Shown here: positions 14,849 through 22,991 of the stretch, one piece after another
Numbering within the stretch: position 1 is the stretch's first letter
How the letters are laid out: the number at the start of each line of letters is the position of its first letter
Assembly (NCBI GenBank): GCA_038253885.1
Contig: JBBSGP010000034.1
Span: 1 to 33,505 of the forward strand
Length of the DNA stretch: 33,505 nucleotides
Origin: JALZAQ01 sp038253885
Lineage (GTDB): Bacteria; Gemmatimonadota; Gemmatimonadetes; Gemmatimonadales; Gemmatimonadaceae
Direction: 5' to 3'
Program-made: the position numbers and the translations under genes
Notes under the pieces: model-generated
The model's database searches: none
What the model was told of the DNA's origin: nothing
Seen by the model: the letters and a program-made list of their open reading frames with translations, nothing else

Positions 14849-16788
14849 CAGCGAAGATCCTCGATGGCGCGGCCAGACAGATCGGGCCAATCCCACAGCA
14901 CCTTTTCCGCGTCCATGAAGAAGGGATCGACCACTCCGGTGGCGGTGGCGCGAAGTGCGCCAGGGCTCGGCCTGACCCCTTCGAGCTCGTGCCGCGCCAG
15001 GGCGAGCGACGCGGGAACGCTCTCGCGCGCGGCTGCCTGCACCACCCGACCCACTTCGGCCACGAGCTCACGCATGTCGGCGACCGGACGGCCCGCCAGG
15101 TATTCGATCAGCTCCGGGGTGGGCACTCCGCCCGTCGCCGTCAGTGCCCGTCGCACCAGCCGCTGGCGAAGCGCGCGATCAGGCGGCTGAATCTCGACCA
15201 CCAGTCCGCCTTCGAAGCGCGAGCGCAGCCGCGCGTCCACGCCCGAGAGCTCGCGCGGCGGGCAGTCGCTCACCAGCACGATCTGGCGGCCGTTCGAGTG
15301 GAGCGTATTGAAGAGGTGGAAGAGCTCCTGTTGCGAGCGCTCCTTGCCTCCCATCACGTGGATGTCGTCCAGCACCAGAGCGTCCACACCGCGATAGCGA
15401 GCGTGCCACGCTTCGACGGTGCCGCTCTGCAGGGCGTCGATGAGCTCGTCAACGAACTCCGGCGTGCTCAGGCAGGCGACTCCCCCGCCGCCACGTCGCG
15501 CCGCGAGCGAGTTCGCGACCGCGTGAGCGAGGTGCGTCTTCCCCACGCCGGCCGGTCCATGAATGAGGAGCGGGTTGTAGCGCGTACCCGGTGACTCGGC
15601 AACGGCGTCCGCGGCGCGCACGGCCATCTGGTTGGATGCGCTCACCTCGAACGACGCGCGCGTCAGCTCAGGCGCCGGACCAGGAGGCGGAGGGGCGTGG
15701 CGCATCCGAGTCGCAATCTGCTCCGCTTCCGCGATGCGTTCGGGATCGCGGAACGGATCGGAGCGCGCCAGGGGCCCCTCCACCGACTCGCCCAGGCGCT
15801 GCAGCGCCGCGATACCCTGTTCGTACTTCTGGAGCAGCGCCTCGATGTCCACCTCGCCCGGGTCCTCGAGCGCCCGCTCGAGCATGCTCGTGCCGTAACC
15901 CAGCTCGTGCCAGTAGGTGATGGATTCCGTCAGCCTGGTGCGCCAGGCGTCGAGATGGGGCGCGACGGCGCTCTGCAACCCGAAGACGAAGCTGTGGAAC
16001 TCGCCATTCTCCTCCGGCGCGGCCGAGGTGCCGTCGGCGCTCGGCGCGCGACCCGGAAACGTCCGCTGAGCCACGCTGCGCTCGCCGAGCAGCGCCCGCA
16101 CGGAGCCCGGCGTCACTTCACCCTGTCCGAGCGCCTGATGAGCGGCGAGCCGGTTCAACGCTCCCTGCAGCTCCCGCACGTTGGTGAAGTCGATTCCCGC
16201 CAGCTCCTCGACGACCGGGGCACTCAGCTTCAGCCCGCGCTCCTCGCACTGGCGGCGCGCGATCGCGACTCGCGTCTCGTAATCCGGCACGCCGATGTCG
16301 ACGATCAGGCCGCCCGAGAGGCGGGTGATCAGCCGCTCGTCCAGATCGGCGATCTCAGCCGGTGGGCGATCGCTGGTGAGGACGATCTGCCGTCCCGCCT
16401 GCTGCATCACGTTGAAGAGCCGAAGCATCTCCGCCTGCGTCTCGGTCCGGCCGGCGATGAACTGCACGTCGTCGAGCAGCAGCAGGTCGAGCCGGTTGTA
16501 GTGCTCCTTGAAGCGGTCCATCTGTCCGGTCGCGATCGCCCCGTGCAGCTCCTCGATCAATTCCTCGAGCGAGCCGAGGAGCACCGTGAGACCGGGCTGC
16601 AATTGCGTCGCCAGGTTCCCGATCGCCCCGAGGAGATGTGTCTTGCCGAGACCCGATCCCCCGTAGAGAAACAGCGGGTTGTAGCTCGTCCCCGGCGACT
16701 CGGCGACGGCATGCGCTGCCGCGACGGCGAGCTGGTTCGCGGAGCCGACGACGAAGTTCTCGAAGCGAAAGCGGCTGTCGAGCGGCAC
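14848..16788 (-). CDS. Tandem DnaA-type AAA+ ATPase lacking the DnaA DNA-binding domain
   Basis: A 646-residue protein with two DnaA-like AAA+ cores. Core 1 (about 6-235): FENFVVGSANQLAVAAA, Walker A GGSGLGKT at 43-50, Walker B LLLLDDVQF at 102-110, sensor 1 IVLTSD at 135-140, an arginine-finger region ERLITRL, and sensor 2 NVRELQGALNR. Core 2 (about 378-590): Walker A GPAGVGKT at 411-418, Walker B ALVLDDIHVM at 470-479, LRSRFEGGLVVEIQPPD, and DMREL. Between them, residues 265-335 form a predicted helical region with W-x4-GY and LE-x2-L patterns. Neither half has the DnaA domain IV helix-turn-helix, so it should not bind DnaA boxes that way. It starts with GTG one base after mglA and is coupled to the PATAN gene. 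Its function is unknown; a motility or signalling ATPase is inferred from context. It is not the replication initiator. Confidence 0.9.
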   Translation of the reverse strand: MPLDSRFRFENFVVGSANQLAVAAAHAVAESPGTSYNPLFLYGGSGLGKTHLLGAIGNLATQLQPGLTVLLGSLEELIEELHGAIATGQMDRFKEHYNRLDLLLLDDVQFIAGRTETQAEMLRLFNVMQQAGRQIVLTSDRPPAEIADLDERLITRLSGGLIVDIGVPDYETRVAIARRQCEERGLKLSAPVVEELAGIDFTNVRELQGALNRLAAHQALGQGEVTPGSVRALLGERSVAQRTFPGRAPSADGTSAAPEENGEFHSFVFGLQSAVAPHLDAWRTRLTESITYWHELGYGTSMLERALEDPGEVDIEALLQKYEQGIAALQRLGESVEGPLARSDPFRDPERIAEAEQIATRMRHAPPPPGPAPELTRASFEVSASNQMAVRAADAVAESPGTRYNPLLIHGPAGVGKTHLAHAVANSLAARRGGGGVACLSTPEFVDELIDALQSGTVEAWHARYRGVDALVLDDIHVMGGKERSQQELFHLFNTLHSNGRQIVLVSDCPPRELSGVDARLRSRFEGGLVVEIQPPDRALRQRLVRRALTATGGVPTPELIEYLAGRPVADMRELVAEVGRVVQAAARESVPASLALARHELEGVRPSPGALRATATGVVDPFFMDAEKVLWDWPDLSGRAIEDLR

Positions 16789-16789
16789 G

Positions 16790-17398
16790 TCAGCGGCTCC
16801 CGGCGCTGGCCGGCGCGCTCAGTCGCTTGAGCACCAGCTCGGAGATGCCGCGAAGCGTCTCGAAGACACCGCTGCCGTGAAGAGCGTCGGCCGGGAACGA
16901 GGGAATGCCGCGAAAATTCAGCGCCTCGTCGAGCTCCGCGACGCTCAGCACCAGCTCTCGCGGAAGATCTCTCTTGTTGTATTGCAGAACCATCGGCATG
17001 GCCCGGGCGTCCACTCCCTGCTCACCGAGATTGGCGTGGAGATCCTGCATGCTCTCGATGTCCTCCTCGACCTGACGTGTCTGACTGTCGGCCACGAACA
17101 CCACTCCGTCCGCACCCTGCAGCACGAGCTTTCTCGTCGCCTGGTAGTAAACCTGCCCGGGCACGGTGTAGAGCTGAAACTTCGTCGTGAACCCGGAGAT
17201 CGTGCCCAGGTCGAGAGGCAGGAAATCGAAGAACAGGGTGCGGTCGGTCTGCGTCGCGAGCGACACCATCTTTCCGCGGCGCCCCTCGGGAAGCTGGCCG
17301 TAGATGTAGTGCAGATTCGTCGTCTTGCCCGAGCGTCCGGGACCGTAGTAGACGATCTTGCAGGTGATCTCGCGGGTGGCGTAGTTGACGAGGGACAC
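16790..17398 (-). CDS. mglA: MglA-like Ras-family GTPase
   Basis: A 202-residue small GTPase, strongly similar in wording to Myxococcus MglA, the switch protein for front-rear polarity in gliding and type IV pilus motility. The opening SLVNYATREITCKIVYYGPG and P-loop GPGRSGKT at 19-26 match. The known MglA catalytic residues correspond to R53 in TDRTLFF and Q82 in TVPGQVYY; the T-V-P-G-Q wording with T78 instead of the usual Asp of DxxG is an MglA trait. NKRD at 141-144 is the guanine-specificity motif. It starts with GTG and lies 4 bases after a roadblock gene, the mglB-mglA order known elsewhere. The C-terminal tail (APASAGSR) has no lipidation cysteine. It probably cycles between pole-bound GTP and cytosolic GDP forms. 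Confidence 0.95.
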   Translation of the reverse strand: MSLVNYATREITCKIVYYGPGRSGKTTNLHYIYGQLPEGRRGKMVSLATQTDRTLFFDFLPLDLGTISGFTTKFQLYTVPGQVYYQATRKLVLQGADGVVFVADSQTRQVEEDIESMQDLHANLGEQGVDARAMPMVLQYNKRDLPRELVLSVAELDEALNFRGIPSFPADALHGSGVFETLRGISELVLKRLSAPASAGSR

Positions 17399-17402
17399 GT
17401 GG

Positions 17403-17897
17403 TCAGGACGAGGGGTAAGGCGGGCGCGAGGCCGGCGCGCGGCCGAGGACGAGCGAGAGATGGTCTGTCAGGTCCTGCTCCAGCTGCACATCGGAGAGCG
17501 GCGCACGAGGGGCCGGGCGCGCCGCCACGATGGCGGCGGTCAGGCGCCGAAAGTAGAGCTGGACCAGACCGAGCGACGTCATGACGTCGAACACGGTGAG
17601 AAAGAGATAGGACGCGCCCGGCGGAGACACTTCGGCCATGAACACCTCGCGACTCGCTCCCGCGAAGTGGAGTCCCCGAAACGGCGCTCCGTCCAGCTCC
17701 TTCCCGAGCTCCGCCGAGGTGGCGTGGATCGCCGCCGCGAGCGCGCTCGCGCCCATGATGTCCACGCGCCGCGTAAACCCGAACTGACCGAGCACCTGCC
17801 CGGTCGGATGCAGCAGCAGCGCGTAGATGACACGCGCGTCCTCGACGAAGCGCCTGAGCGGAGCGTCCACCCACCCCACATCGGGCGCCGCGATCAT
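17403..17897 (-). CDS. Roadblock/LC7 domain protein, MglB-like (copy 1)
   Basis: A 164-residue protein with a single roadblock/LC7 domain (about 10-125): ALLLHPTGQVLGQFGF, a helix GASALAAAIHATSAELGKEL, strands FRGLHFAGASREVFMAEV and YLFLTVFDVMTSLGLVQLY, and the closing helix. The C-terminal ~35 residues are Pro/Arg-rich and probably disordered. In Myxococcus the roadblock dimer MglB is the GTPase-activating protein for MglA and is encoded directly upstream of it. The same position here makes this the best MglB candidate. It overlaps the previous roadblock gene by 4 bases (ATGA). GAP activity is inferred from position and family, not from a diagnostic residue. Confidence 0.85.
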   Translation of the reverse strand: MIAAPDVGWVDAPLRRFVEDARVIYALLLHPTGQVLGQFGFTRRVDIMGASALAAAIHATSAELGKELDGAPFRGLHFAGASREVFMAEVSPPGASYLFLTVFDVMTSLGLVQLYFRRLTAAIVAARPAPRAPLSDVQLEQDLTDHLSLVLGRAPASRPPYPSS

Positions 17898-18253
17898 GGC
17901 AGGAGCGGGATGACGCGCATCATCGTGGACCGGAGCAGGCCGATGTTGGCGCGGGTATCGGCGAGCACGACCACGACCAGATCGTCGCGGCCGATAGCGC
18001 AGATGTGCCCTCCCTCGGCTTCCAGTCGGAGCAGCTGCACACTGCCCAGCCCGGCGGCCGCGGCGGACAGGCGGGCCTTCCGGTAGAGCGACGCCGCGAG
18101 CGCCGAGATGGCGTCGCCTTCCACGCCGTACTGCATCTGCGATGCGATGATGAGGCCATCAGCTTCGCCCGCCACCAACGCACCCATGACGCCGCGCTGG
18201 CGGCTGAGTGGGAGCAGGACGGCGTCATAGGGAAGCGTCGCCGGGTTGGTCAT
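17894..18253 (-). CDS. Roadblock/LC7 domain protein (copy 2)
   Basis: A 119-residue protein made of essentially one roadblock/LC7 domain: GVMGALVAGEADGLIIAS, GDAISALAASLYRKARLS, a central strand pair VQLLRLEAEGGHICAIGR and LVVVVLADTRANIGLLR, and a final helix ending with I-P-L-L-P. The N-I-G-L-x-R wording near the end is common in bacterial roadblock proteins. ATG 18253 overlaps the preceding stop by 4 bases; a longer reading from 18292 would overlap by 43 bases and adds only an Arg-rich stretch. Roadblock proteins form homo- or heterodimers, so it may pair with the neighbouring copy or the TPR-fused copy to regulate the MglA-like GTPase. Confidence 0.83.
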   Translation of the reverse strand: MTNPATLPYDAVLLPLSRQRGVMGALVAGEADGLIIASQMQYGVEGDAISALAASLYRKARLSAAAAGLGSVQLLRLEAEGGHICAIGRDDLVVVVLADTRANIGLLRSTMMRVIPLLP

Positions 18254-19128
18254 CGGTCCTCCGCGAGCCATCGGTCGGCGCGATCGACGCATCGCTCCAG
18301 CATCCGCCGGAGATAGCCCAGCGGCTCCGATCGCTGCGCTGCCACCAGGAGCAGGTGCCGCGTGTGAACGGGAGCCATGGCGACGGTCGCGACCTCGGTC
18401 TCGAACACGACGCAGCTCCAGGCCCCGAGACCGAGGTGCTGCACCGCTCTCTGCGCTTCTTCGGGGACGCCGCTCAGCTCGGCGCCGATCTCGGCCGCGA
18501 CATCATGACCGTCCTCGGTGAGATACGCGCCCGCGACCACCAGTCCGGTGCCATCGACGAGGAGAGCCGTCCGCTCGCCATCGCCGAGGATCGGTGCGAA
18601 CAGTTGCCTGGCCGACTCGGCGACACTGAGGACGGGGGCGGGCTGGGTAACGCCAGCGCCGTTGCCGGCCTCGACGCCCTGAGCGCTCCCGGCGCCGTTG
18701 CCCGTGCCATTGCCGCCACCGTTCTGGTGGCGCTGGTTTCGCACCGCGGCCAGCGCTCGCGCGGCGCTCTCATCGCTCGGATCCAGAGCGACCGCGTCCT
18801 CGAGAAGGCGCTGCGCTTCGTCGAGGCGGCCCTGCCGAAAGCGCACGAAGCCCATCCCCTTGCGAGGTCCCGAGCGCGCCGGACCGAGCTGTCGCGCCAT
18901 CTCCCATTCCTCGAACGCGCGGTCGAGCTCGCCAAGATCGGCGTGGATGCGCGCCAGAAGCTCGTGCGCAGCGGCGAGGTGCGGATGGCGGTCCAGTCCG
19001 CGGAGCGCAACCTTCCGGGCGACTTCGAGCTCCAGATTCTGGCGCAGCTGCTCCGCGAGCGCGAGAAAGACGAGACTCGAGGGGTCCCGTGCCAGCTCAT
19101 TGCTCAGACGGGCGATCTGGTCAGACAT
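18250..19128 (-). CDS. TPR-roadblock fusion protein
   Basis: A 292-residue cytosolic protein. Residues 1-130 hold three TPR-like units (LVFLALAEQLRQNLELEVAR, HELLARIHADLGELDRAFEE, GMGFVRFRQGRLDEAQRLLE). Residues 132-165 are a low-complexity linker rich in Gly, Asn and Ala. Residues about 166-290 read as a roadblock/LC7 domain (TALLVDGTGLVVAGAYL, a helix around AAEIGAELSGVPEEAQR, WSCVVFETEVATVAMAPV, HLLLVAAQRSEPLGYLRRML). The combination would tether a GTPase-regulating module to a scaffold. The start overlaps the preceding PATAN gene by 8 bases, and the stop overlaps the next roadblock gene by 4. The roadblock assignment of the C-terminal half is from pattern reading and is less certain than for the two single-domain copies. 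Confidence 0.8.
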   Translation of the reverse strand: MSDQIARLSNELARDPSSLVFLALAEQLRQNLELEVARKVALRGLDRHPHLAAAHELLARIHADLGELDRAFEEWEMARQLGPARSGPRKGMGFVRFRQGRLDEAQRLLEDAVALDPSDESAARALAAVRNQRHQNGGGNGTGNGAGSAQGVEAGNGAGVTQPAPVLSVAESARQLFAPILGDGERTALLVDGTGLVVAGAYLTEDGHDVAAEIGAELSGVPEEAQRAVQHLGLGAWSCVVFETEVATVAMAPVHTRHLLLVAAQRSEPLGYLRRMLERCVDRADRWLAEDR

Positions 19129-20257
19129 GTGCGTGCTCCTCCAACTTCTGATGCAGCGCCGTGGCCGCGTCGAGCGCGCTTCTCATCTGCGCTTCGTCCC
19201 CGGCATTCGGCGTCATGCGAAGGTAGTGTCCCCAATGGTCGATCGCTTCCTCGAGGGCGCCGCGCGACGCAGCGGTGAAACCGAGCTCGCGGACGGCCGC
19301 GGCGTTCCCCGAATCCAGACGGAGCGCGGTGCGCAGCTCCTGCGCCGCCTCCTCGTGTCTCGCCAGCCGGCCGAGCAACCGACCCAGGGCCATGCGCGCG
19401 TCCGCATGCTCGGGCGCCTCGGCCACCGCCAGCCGCGCGGCCCCGAGCGCCTTCTCGAGCTCCTCGGGCGCCGGCGCACTTTCGATTCTGACGCGGGGAG
19501 CGCTCACCGCGCGGTACGATCCCGACCCGTTCGTCGGCACCGTGACCGTCACCACGCCGGTGGTCGCCAGCCCGTACATCACCTTCGCGACATCGAAGTC
19601 ACTGCGCGCGAGACTGGCCGCGATCTGCCGGAGGTCGCGCGCTCCGTCGATTTCTGCCAGGACCGCCCACTCGCCGGGCAGGAGATCGAGCGACGACGCA
19701 TGATCGCCGTCGGCCGGCGCCAGAGCGGGAATCGCCGCGAGACTGGGGATCACTCCTTCCATGTGTGACCACTCGTCGATCCGGCGGGCGCCTTCCATCA
19801 GCAGCGAGTCGGTGGCGATGCGGATGTTCGCTTCGGATGGCACGCTCAGCTCCTCCGACTCGTCGAACACGAAGTAGCCATCCTGCCACCCCATGAGATC
19901 GAACACGACCTCCTCGATGAGGAAGCGAACCTGTCGCTCCAGCGGTCGGCGGCCGATGACGCCCATGCTCACCAGCACGTCGCCGAGCCGGAGCGTGCCA
20001 CCGCCTGACATCTGAACCGTCCGCGCGCCCTCGATGTCCTTCTCTGTCACCTTGCCGGCCCGACGGAGCTGATCGGCCAGCGGGTACGGCTCGTTCCGGC
20101 GCGCGGCGTGGACCACCGCGCCGCGCTCGAAGTAGACCGAGCCACCCTGGTCGCGAAGCGCCGAGGTCACGGACAGCACACCGCTCTTTCGGCTGAGATC
20201 GAGCAGCTGGAAGACATCGTGGATGCCGAGCTCCCTGAGGGGCCCTTCAATCGACAT
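19121..20257 (-). CDS. PATAN (DUF4388) domain protein with short TPR tail
   Basis: A 378-residue protein with the same plan as the longer PATAN protein of this operon. The PATAN domain spans about 1-170 (MSIEGPLRELGIHDVFQLL, SRKSGVLSV, GGSVYFERGAVVHAAR, LGDVLVSMGVIG, then SLLMEGARRIDEWS). A winged-helix-like unit lies at about 190-240 (LAEIDGARDLRQIAASLARS, VMYGLATTGVV). Two or three TPR units cover about 262-365. The shared LL(L/M)EGARR(V/I)DEWS segment indicates that the two PATAN genes are paralogues. It starts one base after the stop of the giant TPR gene and overlaps the TPR-roadblock gene by 8 bases. By analogy with PATAN regulators of phototaxis it may relay signals to a motility motor; its partner is not shown. 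Confidence 0.9.
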   Translation of the reverse strand: MSIEGPLRELGIHDVFQLLDLSRKSGVLSVTSALRDQGGSVYFERGAVVHAARRNEPYPLADQLRRAGKVTEKDIEGARTVQMSGGGTLRLGDVLVSMGVIGRRPLERQVRFLIEEVVFDLMGWQDGYFVFDESEELSVPSEANIRIATDSLLMEGARRIDEWSHMEGVIPSLAAIPALAPADGDHASSLDLLPGEWAVLAEIDGARDLRQIAASLARSDFDVAKVMYGLATTGVVTVTVPTNGSGSYRAVSAPRVRIESAPAPEELEKALGAARLAVAEAPEHADARMALGRLLGRLARHEEAAQELRTALRLDSGNAAAVRELGFTAASRGALEEAIDHWGHYLRMTPNAGDEAQMRSALDAATALHQKLEEHAHV

Positions 20258-20258
20258 C

Positions 20259-22988
20259 TCAGGGCCCCCGCGGCCGGAAGCCGCGCAGCATCATGGTCGC
20301 GGCGCGAGCGCCCCGCCGCGCCTTCTCGGCAGCATCGGTCGCCGGCGCGAGCTCGACGACACGATTCCAGCGCTCGATCGCCTCGAGGTAATGGCGCCGG
20401 CCCGCCAGCAGCACGGCTTCCAGATGCAGTGCCGGCGGATGATCGGGATCGAGGTGACGCACGCGCTCGAGAGCACGCGCCGTATCCTCGGGCCGCTGGA
20501 GTTCGAGCAGTGTCCCGGCGAGGGTCACCAGCCCATCGATGTGAGACGGATCCCGCGTCAGCAGCTTCACCAGCGGCTCCAGAGCCTCTCTCAAATTGCC
20601 CATCTGCCGGCGAACCGAGGCCAGCTCCAGCGTGGCGTCGACATACGTCGGCACCGCCTCGAGCGCAGCGACAAGCTGGCGCTCGGCATCGGCGAACGCA
20701 CCACTGCGCGCGAGCGCGCGCGCCATCTGGTGGCGCACCACCGCCAGATCAGGATCGATTCCGAGCGCCGCACCATAGGCGGCGATGGCCGCGACATCAT
20801 CGCCGAGCTGAAACGCCAGATCGCCAAGCTGGTGGTGAACGTCCGGGCGGAGCGGCGTCGCCTCGCGCGCCTGATCCAGAAGCGCGCGTGCGCCCTTCCC
20901 GTCGCCGGAGTCGCGCCGCACCGTCGCGACGAGCAGCAGGATGTCGACACCTGCCCCCGGCGAGAGCAACGCCTCGGCGAGCGGCCGAGCGTCGGTCGGC
21001 CGGCCGAGCAGAAGGAGCGACCGCGCCTCGCCCGCCTGGGCACGCGGCGAGTCCGGTCGCAACGCGACCGCCTGTCGATAGCGCTCCAGCGCCTCTCCGT
21101 GCAATCCTTGCCGCGTGAACACGTCGCCGAGCAATGTGAGCGCGTCGGCCTGATCGGCCCCCCGACCCATGGCTCGACCGATCTCGGCGGCAGCTCTGTC
21201 CAGCAGCCCGGCGGCGACATGCTCGCACGCCAGAGCCAATGGATCATCCGCCAATGTCGCGACCGGGGTCGATGGAGCCTCTGTCTCCGGGTCGGGATCG
21301 GTGACCGCGACGAGCTCCGCGAACAGCGCATCGAGCCGTGCCGGCTCGAAGGTGAAAGCTTCGACGCCTCCATCGACCCGCTGCGATTCCCCCAGCTCCG
21401 GAGCGATGTCCAGCCCTCCCCCCGAGCCGTCGTGCTGCATCTCGAGTGCGAGCTGAAATTTCTGCGGTACGTAGTAGGGATCGAGCTCCAGGGCGCGCCG
21501 GGTCGCGCGGAGAGCGCCCTCGTAGTCACCGAGGTTGGCGAGCGCGAAACCGAGATTGTAGTGGGCCTCGGCGAACGCCGGGCGAGCGTGGATCGCCGAG
21601 CCGAAGGCGTTCCGGGCATCGTCGAACCGTTTCTGGTCCGCCAGAACGAGACCGATCCCGTTCCAGGCAACGGGATGATCGGGCGCCACCGCCAGCGCCC
21701 GGCGATATGCCTCGAGACTGGCCTGCGGTGATCGCAGACGGAAGAGAAGGAGAGCCTGATTGAGCAGCGCCTTCACGAAATCGGGGCGGCGCACGACGAC
21801 CTCGTCGAATGCCGCCAGCGCAGCACGGGAATCGCCCGCGTGGTGGAGCGCCACCCCGAGATTGTTGCGAGCGACGGCGTGATCCGGGTCGAGCGCCAGC
21901 GCGCTCCGGTAGCTCGCCGCCGCGTCCTCGTGCAGCCCGCTCTGGTGCTGGGCAACCCCGCGCTCGCAGTGCAGCGACGCGGTCGGCGCACCCAGCTCCA
22001 GCGCCCGATCGTAGAGACCGAGCGCGTCACGAGCATTTCCCGACAGGAGGTGCGCCTCGGCCATCGCCCGCGTCACCATCGCCTCATCGGCACCCCGGTC
22101 GAGCGCGATGCGGTATTCGCGCAGTGCTTCGGCGTAGTAGAACTTCGCCCGGAACGCGACGCCGAGACTGAGGTGGGCCAGACGGGCGGCCTCGGGCTGA
22201 TCCGGCGGCCGCTGCTCGCGACGCGCCTGGCGCTCAGGCAGCAGCTCCTGATAGCGCGCCGGGTTGTACTGATCCAGGGACAGATTCGCCTGCGCCCGCG
22301 CCAGCGACGGATTCAGCTGGACGGCCCGCCGCGTCGAGCGCCGAGCATCCTCGGGGCGCCCCATGTCCCCGTACACGAAGCCGATCAGATAATGCGCGTC
22401 CGGACTATCGGGCTCGGCGGCGATCGAGCGATCCAGCGCCGCCACCGCGTGATCGTTGAGGCCGAGGTTATAGAGTACCTCCCCGAGATGGCGGTTGATG
22501 ACCGCGTCATCCGGATCACGGGTCAGTGCCTGCTCCAGCCAACCCCGCGCCGCCGGCAGATTGCCCCGCGCTTTCTCGGCCAGACCCAGCTGCACGATGG
22601 CGTCACGATCGCCGGGGTGATGCGCGAGCAGAGCCGTGAACTCCTCCACCGCTTCCCGCGAATCGCCGAGCGCCGCGTAGGTCCGCGCCAGCTCCCATCG
22701 GGCGTGGCGGTCGGCGGGATCGACGCGCAGCCGCTCGGTGAGCGCACCGACCCGACCAACATAGAAATCGGAGCTGAAGCAGGCGATCTCCAGGTTGCGC
22801 TGAGCCACCTGCATCTTCGGATCGAGCTCGAGCGCGCGGGAGAAAGCCGTGAACGCCTCCTCGACCAACCCCTTCTGGTGGTAGAGCACCCCGAGGTTGT
22901 TGTGAGCTCCCGCGTCCGACGGATCGATGCGCCGCACGTACGATCGCAGGATGTCGCGTTCCCGATCGGATGCCAGCGCGATCCCCAT
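20259..22988 (-). CDS. Large TPR solenoid protein, 909 residues
   Basis: A cytoplasmic protein made almost entirely of tetratricopeptide repeats, roughly two dozen units, starting at about residue 25 (DAGAHNNLGVLYHQKGLVEE) and continuing to the C-terminus. The array is broken near residue 520-580 by a non-repeat segment (around DGSGGGLDIAPELGESQRV to TDPDPETEAPSTPV), which splits it into two superhelices. There is no signal peptide, membrane segment or catalytic motif. It lies 3 bases after cheC and 1 base before a PATAN gene. In Myxococcus a TPR protein (SgmX) is an effector of MglA that recruits pilus motors; this protein could play that part, but that is an analogy from context. Long TPR proteins also bind many other partners. 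Confidence 0.88.
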   Translation of the reverse strand: MGIALASDRERDILRSYVRRIDPSDAGAHNNLGVLYHQKGLVEEAFTAFSRALELDPKMQVAQRNLEIACFSSDFYVGRVGALTERLRVDPADRHARWELARTYAALGDSREAVEEFTALLAHHPGDRDAIVQLGLAEKARGNLPAARGWLEQALTRDPDDAVINRHLGEVLYNLGLNDHAVAALDRSIAAEPDSPDAHYLIGFVYGDMGRPEDARRSTRRAVQLNPSLARAQANLSLDQYNPARYQELLPERQARREQRPPDQPEAARLAHLSLGVAFRAKFYYAEALREYRIALDRGADEAMVTRAMAEAHLLSGNARDALGLYDRALELGAPTASLHCERGVAQHQSGLHEDAAASYRSALALDPDHAVARNNLGVALHHAGDSRAALAAFDEVVVRRPDFVKALLNQALLLFRLRSPQASLEAYRRALAVAPDHPVAWNGIGLVLADQKRFDDARNAFGSAIHARPAFAEAHYNLGFALANLGDYEGALRATRRALELDPYYVPQKFQLALEMQHDGSGGGLDIAPELGESQRVDGGVEAFTFEPARLDALFAELVAVTDPDPETEAPSTPVATLADDPLALACEHVAAGLLDRAAAEIGRAMGRGADQADALTLLGDVFTRQGLHGEALERYRQAVALRPDSPRAQAGEARSLLLLGRPTDARPLAEALLSPGAGVDILLLVATVRRDSGDGKGARALLDQAREATPLRPDVHHQLGDLAFQLGDDVAAIAAYGAALGIDPDLAVVRHQMARALARSGAFADAERQLVAALEAVPTYVDATLELASVRRQMGNLREALEPLVKLLTRDPSHIDGLVTLAGTLLELQRPEDTARALERVRHLDPDHPPALHLEAVLLAGRRHYLEAIERWNRVVELAPATDAAEKARRGARAATMMLRGFRPRGP

Positions 22989-22991
22989 CTC

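Noticed and set aside
13193..15190. Long plus-strand open frame (665 codons) across the PATAN-TPR gene and the end of the DnaA-like gene
   Set aside because: It is antisense to genes with clear domains, has no recognisable motif and spans a gene boundary. Long antisense frames are expected at this GC content.
14848..16788. Calling this gene dnaA, the replication initiator
   Set aside because: It has two ATPase cores and no domain IV DNA-binding region, is not next to dnaN or an origin, and lies in a signalling operon. No DnaA-box cluster was noticed nearby.
20259..22988. DNA-level tandem repeats in the TPR solenoid gene
   Set aside because: The repetition is at protein level (TPR consensus) with diverged codons; no near-identical DNA repeat units are apparent.
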